From Flammeovirga sp. EKP202 (GTDB taxonomy: Bacteria > Bacteroidota > Bacteroidia > Cytophagales > Flammeovirgaceae): a DNA stretch of 64,000 nt. The stretch is from positions 50,708 through 114,707 of the forward strand of contig NZ_JACVVP010000022.1 of NCBI RefSeq assembly GCF_014534745.1, given 5' to 3'. The position numbers were made by a program, and so were the translations under genes. How positions within the stretch are numbered: the first letter of the stretch is position 1; each line of letters begins with the position of its first letter. The notes beneath the pieces were generated by a model. The model did not search any database. It had not been told where the DNA came from and saw nothing but the letters and a program-made list of their open reading frames with translations. Positions 1 through 9,224 of this stretch are shown piece by piece.

Positions 1-1675
1 AATCACCATCCTCCGCAACGAAGTTCTCTTTGTTGGTAAGGAAAAGTGCAGCAGGTCTATAAATGGAAGCTAAACCTTGTTCCAAAGCCGTTCCATTGGC
101 TGCTTTTGCTGTCGCAATATTCCAATAGGCCTGTACAAAAGGCCAAATACCGTTGTTATGGTAAGGAGGGATTCCTGGAATTTGAGGATACACACATGCT
201 GCCCCAAAAGGAACGATTGGTGATTTGGCTACAATTTCTTTGCTTCTTTCCGCATCACTCACCCCAAAAATAATCGCCAATGCCTCTCCTAATGCTTCAT
301 ATTTTGGTGCTAAAACCATCTCATTTCTACCATACATATATTGTGCATAGTACCCTTCTTTATCCAACCAAAGGTGTTTATTAATGGCATTTTTAAGATC
401 TGAAGCCAATGTAGAATAACGTTCTGCATCTTTACCTTTTCCTAAGATATTTGCCATTCTTGATGCAATATTCATTGCTTCGAAATGTACAACGTTAGTC
501 CCTAAATTCAATGAACGGTAAATATCATTATTATCCATCCAACGTGGATAGGTTTGTTTTCTCCAATCCAAGAAGGAAGACTCTCCTCTCATCAAACCCG
601 TCTCATCATCGTAAACCACCAACATATCATCCTCAATGGAATTAGAAATCACTTTGTAAGCTTCTTTCAGCCAAGCCTTATCTCCTGTTACGGTATAAAC
701 ATTCCAAGCAGCCAAAGCCCAAGTCATCCTATCGGAAGAAACAGGCCATGCTCCACCTGAACCCGTATCTTGTATCACGCGGTTTCTTTTTACCTTTTTT
801 CTTAAAGAAGTAATGGCTCTATCTGGGTCAAGAATTGACAAACTCAATACAATTGAATAACTGATATCCCTTGTCCAAACACCTCCCCATTCTTTACCTG
901 TCCTGAAAGTTCCATCGGCCTCAGAATCTGCCACCAATTCATTTAATGCTAAATTATACAGAGCATTGATCAAAGGAATATCCGATGTAAACGTAGGGTA
1001 TTTCTCAATATTTTTTGAAGATGTCCATACTGGAGATGTTTGCTTTTCAGGATCTGGTGCGTTCATTACGAAAGTCGCTTCATAGATGCCATCTCCATTT
1101 TCGTCTTGTAATTGCTCTCTTTCGCTTAAGTTTTCAAAATCCCATCTTAAAGGGGCACTTCCTCCTGCTATAAAAACACCTTTGAAATCATCTTTATAGA
1201 TTTTATCCCCATGAAGATCTTCATAATAACCTTTTTCTTTAAAGGCATTTAAAACAGGAGACATATCCAATTTAAAAGTTACTTTGGTGTTTTCTTCCAA
1301 CCAATCCATCGGGTCTAACTTTTCATCCATTGCCCATGGTTCACCAAACTTGATCGTTTTGGTTGTAAAAGTACCATTTTCAGGTCGTATGACTACTCTA
1401 TGGTTAATTCCATAAGGAAGCTCATCATCTTTTCCATTAATACTAAACTTAAATTCCACTGCTCTGCTGTAGGCATCTTGCAACGGGCTTTTGTAATTGG
1501 AAGTCATTTCCTTATCAGAAACAACTTTGGCTTCGTACTCTCCTTGAACAACATGATCTTTATACACTTGATATGTGTCTGAAGAATATAATAATTCATT
1601 TTTCTTCTCTGAACATGCAATAAAACCACATGCTAAAACAAGAAATAAAATACTCTTAATGATGTACTTTTTCAT
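1..1675 (-). CDS. Six-hairpin glycosidase-like lipoprotein, 3' end cut by window edge
   Basis: The open frame runs from an ATG at 1675 to base 1 without a stop, so only the first ~558 residues are visible. The N-terminus is a lipoprotein signal (MKKYIIKSILFLVLAC, then a second possible lipobox ending FIAC). A beta-rich N-terminal part is followed by an alpha-helical part with GKEWGGVWTRDISYS, SGGAWPVSSDRMTWAL and PPYHNNGIWPFVQAYW, typical of (alpha/alpha)6 glycosidases of the glycogen-debranching/GH63/GH78 superfamily. The exact GH family is not decided here. It is probably periplasmic or outer-membrane anchored. A LacI-type operator lies about 110 bp upstream, which suggests sugar-controlled expression and a cluster continuing to the left of the window. 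It is separated from the mannan/N-glycan locus by more than 10 kb of unrelated genes. Confidence 0.75.
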   Translation of the reverse strand, partial: MKKYIIKSILFLVLACGFIACSEKKNELLYSSDTYQVYKDHVVQGEYEAKVVSDKEMTSNYKSPLQDAYSRAVEFKFSINGKDDELPYGINHRVVIRPENGTFTTKTIKFGEPWAMDEKLDPMDWLEENTKVTFKLDMSPVLNAFKEKGYYEDLHGDKIYKDDFKGVFIAGGSAPLRWDFENLSEREQLQDENGDGIYEATFVMNAPDPEKQTSPVWTSSKNIEKYPTFTSDIPLINALYNLALNELVADSEADGTFRTGKEWGGVWTRDISYSIVLSLSILDPDRAITSLRKKVKRNRVIQDTGSGGAWPVSSDRMTWALAAWNVYTVTGDKAWLKEAYKVISNSIEDDMLVVYDDETGLMRGESSFLDWRKQTYPRWMDNNDIYRSLNLGTNVVHFEAMNIASRMANILGKGKDAERYSTLASDLKNAINKHLWLDKEGYYAQYMYGRNEMVLAPKYEALGEALAIIFGVSDAERSKEIVAKSPIVPFGAACVYPQIPGIPPYHNNGIWPFVQAYWNIATAKAANGTALEQGLASIYRPAALFLTNKENFVAEDGD

Positions 1676-1781
1676 TTCCATTCTTTTGATACTTGATAAA
1701 TAAAGGTTTCTTATTTAACTATGAGTAGCTAGCTCTTTACAATTTACAAATAGAATGTTTACACATACAATATGATTTTTA

Positions 1782-1796
1782 TTGCAATCGGTTACT
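1782..1796. promoter_or_regulatory. LacI-family type operator
   Basis: TTGCAATCGGTTACT matches the LacI/CcpA-type pattern WTGNAANCGNWWNCA except at the last base, with the central CG and both half-sites present. It lies upstream of the minus-strand glycosidase. No LacI gene is visible in the window, so the regulator would be encoded to the left or elsewhere. The rest of the 1676-2019 gap is AT-rich and shows nothing else I can support. Confidence 0.45.
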
Positions 1797-2019
1797 ATGA
1801 TTTAACATTTACATTTCTTATGAATTTCCCGATTCATTATATTATAAAATCAAATTGACTCACTTATTCAGCTATAAATTATCATTATTCTAACAGAGAC
1901 AACCATTTCATTATAAACAATTGATAATAAGTAGTTTTACTAAAAAACTTTCCATATTAACAGTTTTATCATAACTTCACAATCGTAAACTATTTCCTGA
2001 CATCTTAAAACTAATTATT

Positions 2020-2190
2020 ATGAAAAGAATAAGTGCTATTCTAGCTATTATCTGTATCTCAGTAACTACTTTCAGCTGCGATCCACAAACCAACGAAAAT
2101 GTGGAACCTACAGAAGTCCAATCGATATCTAATGAAGGTTTGGAAGTGGAGTCGCCTATAGGTCGAATAAGTAGAGAAAAAGACGATTAA
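2020..2190 (+). CDS. Small lipoprotein, 56 aa, unknown function
   Basis: ATG at 2020 opens a 56-residue reading frame beginning MKRISAILAIICISVTTFSC. This is a short basic n-region, a hydrophobic core and a lipobox with Cys20. The mature part is only ~37 residues, acidic and polar (PQTNENVEPTEVQSISNEG), and ends GRISREKDD. A strong stem-loop follows at 2276, so the gene is probably monocistronic. I do not recognise the family; many Bacteroidota carry such orphan small lipoproteins. Confidence 0.6.
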   Translation: MKRISAILAIICISVTTFSCDPQTNENVEPTEVQSISNEGLEVESPIGRISREKDD

Positions 2191-2275
2191 ATAACTACAC
2201 TTTAAACGAAAGTTCATACTTCGATCTCAATACTTATTTATTGAAAATTAATTCATCTGACTCATGAATTTTCTT

Positions 2276-2320
2276 ATGCCTATAGAGATAACCTAAAAGT
2301 GTTCTCTATAGGCATTATCA
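2276..2320 (+). terminator. Stem-loop terminator after small lipoprotein
   Basis: A perfect 13-bp inverted repeat (ATGCCTATAGAGA at 2276-2288 with its complement at 2303-2315) has a 14-nt loop and is followed by TATCATTT. The T-tract is weak, so termination is probable rather than certain. Confidence 0.55.
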
Positions 2321-2431
2321 TTTAAGTGAAATATCCTCTATTCTTATTTCAAATACTACCTCATACTATCCTCTCTTTTTTTGAAGACTAGATAATAAAT
2401 GCTTTACATTAAAAATACAGTTTCAAAACAT

Positions 2432-2464
2432 TTTGGCATAAAGTCAGTCCAATAGTTAACTTTG
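2432..2464 (+). promoter_or_regulatory. Bacteroidota sigma-ABfr-type promoter of selO
   Basis: TTTG at 2432-2435 and TAACTTTG at 2457-2464 match the -33 TTTG and -7 TAnnTTTG elements with a 21-bp spacer. The predicted start of transcription is near 2471, about 17 nt before the ATG of selO. Confidence 0.7.
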
Positions 2465-2487
2465 AGTATTAAATAATAAACAAGAAG

Positions 2488-4047
2488 ATGCACCTCAACT
2501 TAAAAAATACTTTCACTAACCTTCCGGCAGACCCGGAAAAAGAAAATTATAGAAGACAAGTTCTCAAAGCTTGCTACTCTTATGTCACTCCTAAAAAAAC
2601 AGCAAAACCTTCTATCCTACATGTTTCTGATGAAATGCTTGAATCGCTAGGTATTTCAAAAGCGGAAAGTCAATCAGATGAATTCAGAGACTTGTTTACT
2701 GGCAATAGTAACTACCCTGACAGCACTCCCTTTGCAATGTGTTATGGTGGTCATCAGTTTGGGCAATGGGCCGGTCAATTGGGAGATGGCAGAGCCATTA
2801 ACCTTTTTGAAGTGGAATACAATAATAAATTATGGGCGGTACAATTAAAAGGAGCTGGAGAGACACCTTACTCTAGATCTGCTGATGGTCTTGCTGTATT
2901 ACGATCTTCCATTAGAGAATACTTATGTAGTGAAGCTATGTTTCACTTAGGAATACCTACCACTAGAGCATTAAGTTTAGGGTTATCAGGTGATGAAGTA
3001 TTAAGAGATGTCATGTACAATGGGAATTCTGCTTATGAAAAAGGTGCTATTGTCTGTAGAGCGGCAGAGTCATTTGTGAGGTTTGGTAATTTTGAAATCT
3101 TAGCTGCAAATCAAGATCATGATACATTAAAAGAACTTACTGACTACGTGATCCAGCAATTCTATCCTCATCTTGGGGCACCTTCAAAAGAAATTTATTT
3201 AGCCTTTTTCAAAGAAGTAGCTGAAAGAAGTATGGAGATGGTTTTAGGATGGCAAAGAGTCGGTTTTGTGCACGGTGTAATGAACACTGATAATATGTCG
3301 ATCTTAGGTTTAACCATTGATTACGGCCCTTATGGCTGGTTAGAGGGTTATGATTTTGGATGGACGCCCAACACAACAGACTCACAATTTAAAAGGTACC
3401 GTTATGGCACTCAAGGTGAGATTGTAGGGTGGAATTTATTTAAACTTGCCAATGCGATTTACCCATTAATTGGTGAAGCTGAAGGTCTGCAAGATGCATT
3501 AGAAGATTATAAAGACACTTACGTACAGCGATACAATAAGATGATGCTTGAGAAGCTGGGACTCTCTCTTTCATTTGAAGAAGAAAATGCCTTCATTCAA
3601 CAATTAGAAAAAGTATTACATAAGACGGAAACAGATATGACAATCTTCTTCCGATTACTTTCAAACATACAAAAGGAAAATTTTCAAATTCCTCTTACAG
3701 TTGTTAAAGATGCATTCTATGCCTTTGATGACATGAGTGAAGAGGTGAAAAAGCAATGGAACGATTGGTTTGACAAGTACCTTGAAAGGCTTGATTTAGA
3801 GCAAGATTCTGATCAAGACAGAAAAGAAAAGATGAAAAAGGTCAATCCTAAATATGTATTGAGAAACTACATGGCTCAGATAGCTATTGATGAAGCTGAT
3901 AAGGGGAATTATGATATGATCGAAGAATTCTACCAATTATTAAAACGACCTTATGAGGAACAGCCTGAAAATGAAAAGTGGTTTGCCAAAAGACCTGACT
4001 GGGCAAGAAACAAAGTAGGTTGTTCTATGCTTTCATGTAGCTCATAA
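2488..4047 (+). CDS. selO: SelO/YdiU family protein adenylyltransferase (pseudokinase fold)
   Basis: This 519-residue protein carries the SelO hallmarks: GGHQFGQWAGQLGDGRA at 87-103, KGAGETPYSR at 121-130 followed by DGLAVLRSSIREYL, a VHGVMNTDNMSILG active-site segment, and a C-terminus ending CSMLSCSS. The family (UPF0061) transfers AMP from ATP to Ser/Thr/Tyr of target proteins and is linked to redox stress. The C-terminal Cys is where eukaryotic SelO has selenocysteine. The length is slightly above the ~480 residues of E. coli YdiU. A consensus promoter lies directly upstream and pyrF follows 149 bp downstream with its own -7 box, so selO may be monocistronic. There is no clear stem-loop after its stop. 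Confidence 0.92.
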   Translation: MHLNLKNTFTNLPADPEKENYRRQVLKACYSYVTPKKTAKPSILHVSDEMLESLGISKAESQSDEFRDLFTGNSNYPDSTPFAMCYGGHQFGQWAGQLGDGRAINLFEVEYNNKLWAVQLKGAGETPYSRSADGLAVLRSSIREYLCSEAMFHLGIPTTRALSLGLSGDEVLRDVMYNGNSAYEKGAIVCRAAESFVRFGNFEILAANQDHDTLKELTDYVIQQFYPHLGAPSKEIYLAFFKEVAERSMEMVLGWQRVGFVHGVMNTDNMSILGLTIDYGPYGWLEGYDFGWTPNTTDSQFKRYRYGTQGEIVGWNLFKLANAIYPLIGEAEGLQDALEDYKDTYVQRYNKMMLEKLGLSLSFEEENAFIQQLEKVLHKTETDMTIFFRLLSNIQKENFQIPLTVVKDAFYAFDDMSEEVKKQWNDWFDKYLERLDLEQDSDQDRKEKMKKVNPKYVLRNYMAQIAIDEADKGNYDMIEEFYQLLKRPYEEQPENEKWFAKRPDWARNKVGCSMLSCSS

Positions 4048-4098
4048 TTCGAAAGAAAATTTTAACTGGAATAAAAGGGGCTTTTTCATTGTAATTTA

Positions 4099-4106
4099 TA
4101 ACTTTG
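4099..4106 (+). promoter_or_regulatory. -7 box upstream of pyrF
   Basis: TAACTTTG is a perfect TAnnTTTG box, identical to the one used for selO. No good -33 TTTG is seen 19-21 bp upstream. Transcription would start near 4113, giving an ~84-nt leader to pyrF. Confidence 0.45.
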
Positions 4107-4196
4107 CATAATTTGAGTGCGTTTTGATACTCAGAGAGATCTATTTTATAATGAAGAAGCCTTTTGCTTCTTATTCTAGTAACCGTATATAGCGTC

Positions 4197-5012
4197 ATGA
4201 CAAAGCAAGAACTTTTTGATGAGATCAAGAAAAAAGAGAGTTTTTTATGTGTAGGATTAGATACAGATCCTAATAAAATTCCGGCTCACTTACAGAAAGA
4301 AGAAGATCCCATTTTTGCTTTTAACAAAGAAATTATTGATGCTACAGCTGATTACTGTGTATCATACAAGCCCAACATTGCCTTCTATGAATCTTTAGGA
4401 CCAAAAGGTTGGGAATCACTCCAAAAAACATTAGAGTACATGCCAAAATCTCACTTCTCTATTGCAGATGCGAAAAGAGGTGATATCGGAAATACTTCCA
4501 ACATGTACGCCAAAGCATTTTTCGAAAATATGTCATTCGATTCCATTACAGTGGCACCATATATGGGTGAGGATTCTGTAACACCATTTTTAATGGACGG
4601 TAAATGGGTGATTGTTTTGGCACACACTTCCAATAAAGGTGGTTTGGACTTTCAAAGAATTGTCAACCAAGAAACAGGCAACTACTTATTCCAAGATGTT
4701 ATTCTTAAAAACAGAGAATGGGCATCTAGTGATCAATTAATGTTTGTAGTTGGCGCAACAAGAGCAGAAAGCCTTTTGGATGTTAGAAAAGTAGCGCCTG
4801 ACAATTTCCTTTTAGTACCAGGTGTTGGTGCACAAGGTGGCGACCTTCAGGGTGTTGCAAAGTATGGTATGACAAAAGAATGTGGTCTATTAGTCAACTC
4901 ATCAAGAGGAATTATTTACGCTTCTAATGGTGAAGACTTTGCAGAAGTAGCAAGACAAGAAGCAAAGAAACTGAGAAATGAAATGTCTCAGTTACTAGAC
5001 CAATATTTATAA
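4197..5012 (+). CDS. pyrF: Orotidine 5'-phosphate decarboxylase (type 2)
   Basis: A 271-residue enzyme that decarboxylates OMP to UMP in the last step of de novo pyrimidine synthesis. Key features are [12 protein letters not shown] near the N-terminus, the catalytic DAKRGD motif at 91-96 (Lys93), and [10 protein letters not shown] plus [11 protein letters not shown] phosphate-binding segments near the C-terminus. The ~270-aa size and motif spacing fit the type 2 subfamily. The frame is open from 4164, but the extra 11 residues are unlike the family and [10 protein letters not shown] at 4197 is the natural start. It lies upstream of fabH on the same strand, separated by a hairpin. Confidence 0.94.
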   Translation: MTKQELFDEIKKKESFLCVGLDTDPNKIPAHLQKEEDPIFAFNKEIIDATADYCVSYKPNIAFYESLGPKGWESLQKTLEYMPKSHFSIADAKRGDIGNTSNMYAKAFFENMSFDSITVAPYMGEDSVTPFLMDGKWVIVLAHTSNKGGLDFQRIVNQETGNYLFQDVILKNREWASSDQLMFVVGATRAESLLDVRKVAPDNFLLVPGVGAQGGDLQGVAKYGMTKECGLLVNSSRGIIYASNGEDFAEVARQEAKKLRNEMSQLLDQYL

Positions 5013-5029
5013 GCTGAAACTAAAGTTGG

Positions 5030-5063
5030 CCTTCATTCAGCTATGTGTGATGCTGAATGAAGG
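5030..5063 (+). terminator. Stem-loop between pyrF and fabH
   Basis: A 12-bp perfect inverted repeat (CCTTCATTCAGC at 5030-5041 with its complement at 5052-5063) has a 10-nt loop. No T-run follows, so it may be an attenuator or RNA-stability element instead of a full terminator. It covers the ATG at 5057, which argues that fabH starts at 5105. Confidence 0.45.
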
Positions 5064-5104
5064 TACAGCTCATTGATATAGCACAACATATAAACAACAA
5101 CAGT

Positions 5105-6100
5105 ATGAGTAATACTAAAATTACAGGCTTAGGGTTTTATGTTCCTGAGCAAGTGGTAACCAACGACGACCTTGCACAAAAAATCACAACATCAGACGAG
5201 TGGATCCGAGAAAGATCGGGTATTGAAGAACGTAGATATGCCGCTCCTGACGAAACCAACTATCATTTAGCTGCAGAAGCCACAAAAGAGGCGCTCGCCA
5301 TGGCTGAAATGGAGCCAAAGGACATTGATATGATCATTTACTGTACTTTAAGTGCTGATTATATCTTTCCTGGTTCAGGCGTTCTTTTACAAAGAGAATT
5401 GGGCTTTAGAACGATCCCTGCCTTAGACATTCGTCAACAGTGTTCTGGTTTTGTCTACGGAATTTCAATTGCAGATCAATACATCAAATCAGGCATGTAC
5501 AAGAATGTGCTTGTGGTAGGATCAGAAATTCACTCTCGTGGATTGGATTTTTCAGATGAAGGTCGTGCTGTAACCGTATTATTTGGTGATGGTGCTGGTG
5601 CTGCAATTCTTTCAGCTACAGAAGAAGATTGTGGTATTTTATCTACTCATATGCACTCAGAGGGTGAGTTTGCTGAAAAACTTGCCGTGATTGACCCTGG
5701 TTTCACAAAGCCAGAAAGAAATAATCCTGATTACTGGAAGCCAGGTGGTTCTGCTTTCCCGTATATGGATGGTCAATTGGTGTTTAAAAATGCTGTTGTT
5801 CGTTTTCAAGAAGTCATTGCAGAAGCTTTAGCGGCAAATGATTTGAAACCATCTGATATTGATTTACTTGTTCCGCATCAAGCGAATTTAAGGATCTCCA
5901 ATTTTGTACAAGCTAAAATGGGATTGCCTGATGAGAAAGTCATCAATACAATTCAGAAATATGGTAATACAACTGCTGCTTCTATTCCAATCAGTTTAGC
6001 GACAGCTTTCAAACAAGGAAAAATTAAGAAGGGTGATCTGATCTGTTTGGCTGCCTTTGGTTCAGGATTTACTTGGGCCTCAGCCATTATCAAATGGTAA
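5105..6100 (+). CDS. fabH: 3-oxoacyl-ACP synthase III (KAS III)
   Basis: A 331-residue condensing enzyme that starts fatty-acid synthesis by joining acetyl- or branched acyl-CoA to malonyl-ACP. The catalytic triad is visible as Cys113 (DIRQQCSG), His258 (VPHQANLR) and Asn288 (YGNTTAAS). The glycine-rich C-terminal GSGFTWAS is also present. An in-frame ATG at 5057 lies inside the preceding stem-loop and the extra residues do not resemble FabH, so MSNTKITGLG at 5105 is chosen. It sits apart from other fab/rpmF/plsX genes, so it may be an additional KAS III paralogue; its substrate cannot be told from sequence. It ends in a strong terminator shared with the convergent gene. Confidence 0.92.
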   Translation: MSNTKITGLGFYVPEQVVTNDDLAQKITTSDEWIRERSGIEERRYAAPDETNYHLAAEATKEALAMAEMEPKDIDMIIYCTLSADYIFPGSGVLLQRELGFRTIPALDIRQQCSGFVYGISIADQYIKSGMYKNVLVVGSEIHSRGLDFSDEGRAVTVLFGDGAGAAILSATEEDCGILSTHMHSEGEFAEKLAVIDPGFTKPERNNPDYWKPGGSAFPYMDGQLVFKNAVVRFQEVIAEALAANDLKPSDIDLLVPHQANLRISNFVQAKMGLPDEKVINTIQKYGNTTAASIPISLATAFKQGKIKKGDLICLAAFGSGFTWASAIIKW

Positions 6101-6120
6101 AAAGCTCCCTTTTCAAAATA

Positions 6121-6159
6121 AAAAAAGAGATGGCAATTGATTTTACCATCTCTTTTTTT
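6121..6159. terminator. Bidirectional terminator between fabH and HATPase gene
   Basis: AAAAAAGAGATGG at 6121-6133 pairs with CCATCTCTTTTTT at 6146-6158. It has an A-run on one side and a T-run on the other, so it can serve both convergent genes. Confidence 0.8.
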
Positions 6160-6182
6160 GTATTCAATTTTATATCAAATAA

Positions 6183-6935
6183 TTACTCGTTCCTAATTGT
6201 AATTACCATCTCCGTTCCTTTATCTTCTTGTGTATTCATCTCAAAACTAGCACTCTGAGACTCTAATATTTTCTTTGCCATCTCCAAAGCTTTCAAGTCA
6301 TCAGGGTTTTGACCTTTATACCCCCACCCTTGACCATTGTCAGAAATACTAATTTGTGCCTCACCCATAGAAGCATACAATGACAATGTGACCTTACCAT
6401 TTCCTTTAATGGTTTTGGCTGAACAACGAATTAAGGCGCCCAGAGATTTCGAAAATAAATTCTGATTCACCTTTACTTTTGGAGCACCACCAATTTGGGT
6501 TACAATACTTACATTATCCGGCAATGAATTCTTTACACTTTCAATCGTGCTTTCCAGTAACTCTTTAGGGTGCATTTCTTTCTTTTTACCAATATTATGA
6601 GTTGATGCGATGGTTAAATCTTCTAAGTCATCATTATCCTCTACTTCAAGCATCTTATTACTAGACATGGCCTGCAAGCGGGAAGATTGAAACGCAGAAA
6701 CCTCTTCCTGTACTTCAGTGACCTTGGGTTTGTTGACCTTTGGAGGGTTAATTTTCTGAGCTTCTTTTTCTTTTAATTTCTCTTCTAAATAAGCAATTTT
6801 TTCTTTCTGGGCTTGATACGAACGCTTACTTACTTTATGCTGCTTTCTTCGTACTAATTCCAGAATTATTATACCAATAACTAATAATGCTATCACTACC
6901 AACCATAAGACTCTTTCTATCGTAGGATCGTTCAT
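6183..6935 (-). CDS. Membrane-anchored HATPase_c protein without histidine domain
   Basis: This 250-residue protein has one N-terminal membrane helix (about residues 9-28), a charged coiled-coil stretch (35-65, KEKIAYLEEKLKEKEAQ), a linker of ~60 residues, then a GHKL-type ATPase domain from about 115. An N-box-like LFSKSLGALIRCSAKTI, a G1-like ISISDNGQGWG and a G2-like DKGTEMVITI are visible. There is no HisKA/DHp His box and no sensor domain, so it cannot be a conventional kinase. It may be an accessory kinase-like protein, an anti-sigma-like factor or a degenerate sensor. It lies 51 bp downstream of the radical SAM gene on the same strand, suggesting co-transcription. The N-box Asn is not obvious, so ATP binding is uncertain. 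Confidence 0.7.
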   Translation of the reverse strand: MNDPTIERVLWLVVIALLVIGIIILELVRRKQHKVSKRSYQAQKEKIAYLEEKLKEKEAQKINPPKVNKPKVTEVQEEVSAFQSSRLQAMSSNKMLEVEDNDDLEDLTIASTHNIGKKKEMHPKELLESTIESVKNSLPDNVSIVTQIGGAPKVKVNQNLFSKSLGALIRCSAKTIKGNGKVTLSLYASMGEAQISISDNGQGWGYKGQNPDDLKALEMAKKILESQSASFEMNTQEDKGTEMVITIRNE

Positions 6936-6986
6936 TTCAATGTTTATTTTTTAGCTTAACCCCAATATTATCAGCTTTTGAAGAGA

Positions 6987-8018
6987 TCATCCAAAGATCT
7001 TAATCCCTTCAGTACAATTTTTACAAATATCTATATTCTCCCTTCCATTCAACAACTGCTTTCTAAAATTAGTATATGAAGGAGCATTCCAAATATCCAA
7101 AAATCTAATATAATCATTTTTTAAAGACCCTAATACATGTTCTGCATCTTTATCAAAACAACAAGGTGCTACTTTTCCGTCCCATGTCAGCACTGCCGAA
7201 TGCCACATTCTCCAACAACTTCTTTCTAAAGATCCCTTGAAAGAAAAAGTACCATCGCCATTTTTTTTATACCTAGAATATTTTTGGATACTGGGAATCA
7301 ATGGAGACCCGTTTTCATAATTATAAATCTGAGCTGTTTTAAATACTATTTTATCCACACCCAATTCATCAGCCAATTGTTTCGCTTCTTCAATTTGATG
7401 CTCGTTAGGTTTCACTACCAAAAACTGAAAAACTATTCTTGGTGTGCTACTTTTTAACTTCTTTTTCCACTCAATTACTTTTTTTGTGCCTTCTAACACT
7501 TTATTCAAGTCTCCCCCAATCCTATACTGTTCATACACTTCTTGGGAAGTTCCGTCTAAAGAAATAATCAGTTGGTCCAACCCAGACTCAACCGTTTCTT
7601 TGGCCACTTTATCCGAAAAATAATGTGCATTAGTAGAAGTAGAAGTGTAGATACCGGATTGATGTGCCACCTTCACCATCTTTAGAAATTTGGGATGAAG
7701 GAAAGGTTCACCTTGAAAGTAAAAGGTTAAATAGATTAATGTATCTTTAAGTTCTTCCATTAATTTTTCGAACATACTTACTGAGAGCATCCCGGTAGGT
7801 CTCGTAAAGGAACGTAATCCACTTGGACATTCGGGACACCTTAAATTACAGGAAGTAGTCGGTTCGATAGAAAGACTTATGGGATTACCACGATGAAGCG
7901 GCTTTTTTAACCACTTTGATAAATAGAATGTGATCAATACCAAAAAAGCATTCCACAATTTTAGAATAGAAATTTTTTGGATTAATACCTTTGTCTCAAC
8001 AATCTTTTGATTAAACAT
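6987..8018 (-). CDS. Radical SAM protein with SPASM-type C-terminus
   Basis: The N-terminal motif CNLRCPEC (Cys57, Cys61, Cys64 from the chosen start) binds the radical SAM [4Fe-4S] cluster. LTFYFQGEPFLHP follows as the strand/GGE-like SAM site. The C-terminus has WDGKVAPCCFDKDAEHVLG and ICKNCTEG, fitting a SPASM/twitch auxiliary cluster. Such proteins modify peptides, lipids or sugars; the substrate is unknown. The frame is open to 8084, but MFNQKIVETK at 8018 is preferred because the 22 extra residues lack family character. A hydrophobic segment at ~20-38 could make it membrane-associated. It is divergent from the WYL regulator (gap 165 bp) and probably co-transcribed with the HATPase gene. 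Confidence 0.85.
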   Translation of the reverse strand: MFNQKIVETKVLIQKISILKLWNAFLVLITFYLSKWLKKPLHRGNPISLSIEPTTSCNLRCPECPSGLRSFTRPTGMLSVSMFEKLMEELKDTLIYLTFYFQGEPFLHPKFLKMVKVAHQSGIYTSTSTNAHYFSDKVAKETVESGLDQLIISLDGTSQEVYEQYRIGGDLNKVLEGTKKVIEWKKKLKSSTPRIVFQFLVVKPNEHQIEEAKQLADELGVDKIVFKTAQIYNYENGSPLIPSIQKYSRYKKNGDGTFSFKGSLERSCWRMWHSAVLTWDGKVAPCCFDKDAEHVLGSLKNDYIRFLDIWNAPSYTNFRKQLLNGRENIDICKNCTEGIKIFG

Positions 8019-8183
8019 TCTAACTTTGTATGTCAAATTAGTTTTCTTTACAAGAAATGATTGGCAATAATACCAAACATACACAATTTTAATTACTCAA
8101 AAATGCTTGTTTAAGCGATAAAAAAAAAGTTATTTTAATTAACTTGTCGTTCAGCATTCTTGTTTAAAGCACAAATTTAGTCA

Positions 8184-9191
8184 ATGAAAAGTAGTAAGCT
8201 TTCCTTTTTAAGATACCTATTAATAGATAAACTCATTCGTAGTAAGCAATATCCCTTTCCTTCAAAACAAAGGCTACTGGACAAATGTAGTGAAGAGTTT
8301 GGGGTCAATTCACCTTCAACTATTGAAAAAGACATTCAAGCACTCAGATATGAATTTGATGCTCCTTTGGCTTACAATAAAAGAGAAGGAGGATATTATT
8401 ATACAGACTCGTCTTATAAACTCTTGGGTGTGAGTCTTACCGGAGAGCACTTGGAAGCATTGAATTTTGTAGAAACTTTTTTGGAAGAATTCAAAGACCT
8501 CCCTGTTTTAGGCAGCTTTTCTACTGCTGTTGATAAAGTATTGGATGGTTTAGAGATCACGAAAAAATTCAAAAACGAGAAGAAAGAGCAATTTGAAAAC
8601 TATATTCAGATTGAAAAATCACTCTACACTAAAGGCACTTCCATTTTCTCCGAGTTAATCTCTGCGACAAAAGATCATAAAGTGATTAACATCGCTTACA
8701 AAAAATTTGGTGCATTGTATGAAGACAATTACACATTTCATCCGTATCTTTTGAAGGAGTTTAAGGGACTTTGGTATATCACGGGTTACGCTGAAAACAG
8801 GCAAGGAATTAGAACCTTAGCAATTGACAGAGTACAAGGTATAGAATTGCAATCTCAATTGGTCTTTTTCGAACCTCATCAGGTTGATTTCAACAGAGAT
8901 GTCTATTTTAAAAACTGTCTAGGAGTAACATTAAAAGGAAATCCACAAGAAATCCGTCTTCTATTTAATGGAGAATATGCTGCTAACTTTATTAAAAATA
9001 CACCTATACATGAAACGCAGGAAGTCATTGCTGAAAATCATAATGGATTGGAGGTAAAACTACGTTTGGTGGATAATATGGAGTTAAGATCACTTATTTT
9101 GAGTTGGGGCAATCAAGTAGAAGTGCTTTCTCCTTTTGCTCTACGAAAAGGGATTGCCAATGAAATTAAAAAATTAGCTCAGAGGTACTAA
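8184..9191 (+). CDS. HTH-WYL domain transcriptional regulator
   Basis: This 335-residue protein has an N-terminal helix-turn-helix region (residues ~8-60, with SPSTIEKDIQALRYEF as recognition segment) and then a WYL domain with KVINIAYKKFG, FHPYLLKEFKGLWYITGY and IRTLAIDRVQGIE, followed by a WCX-type C-terminal extension. WYL proteins are ligand- or nucleic-acid-responsive regulators. The gene is divergent from the radical SAM/HATPase pair, which it may control. It is also 33 bp upstream of acpH on the same strand. Confidence 0.85.
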   Translation: MKSSKLSFLRYLLIDKLIRSKQYPFPSKQRLLDKCSEEFGVNSPSTIEKDIQALRYEFDAPLAYNKREGGYYYTDSSYKLLGVSLTGEHLEALNFVETFLEEFKDLPVLGSFSTAVDKVLDGLEITKKFKNEKKEQFENYIQIEKSLYTKGTSIFSELISATKDHKVINIAYKKFGALYEDNYTFHPYLLKEFKGLWYITGYAENRQGIRTLAIDRVQGIELQSQLVFFEPHQVDFNRDVYFKNCLGVTLKGNPQEIRLLFNGEYAANFIKNTPIHETQEVIAENHNGLEVKLRLVDNMELRSLILSWGNQVEVLSPFALRKGIANEIKKLAQRY

Positions 9192-9224
9192 ATTGATTAG
9201 CATCTGATTATTAAATAAAAGAAT

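Noticed and set aside
6183..9191. Antiphage defence island (WYL, HATPase, radical SAM)
   Set aside because: WYL and HATPase proteins occur in defence systems, but no nuclease, methylase, viperin-type residues or mobile element flanks support this here.
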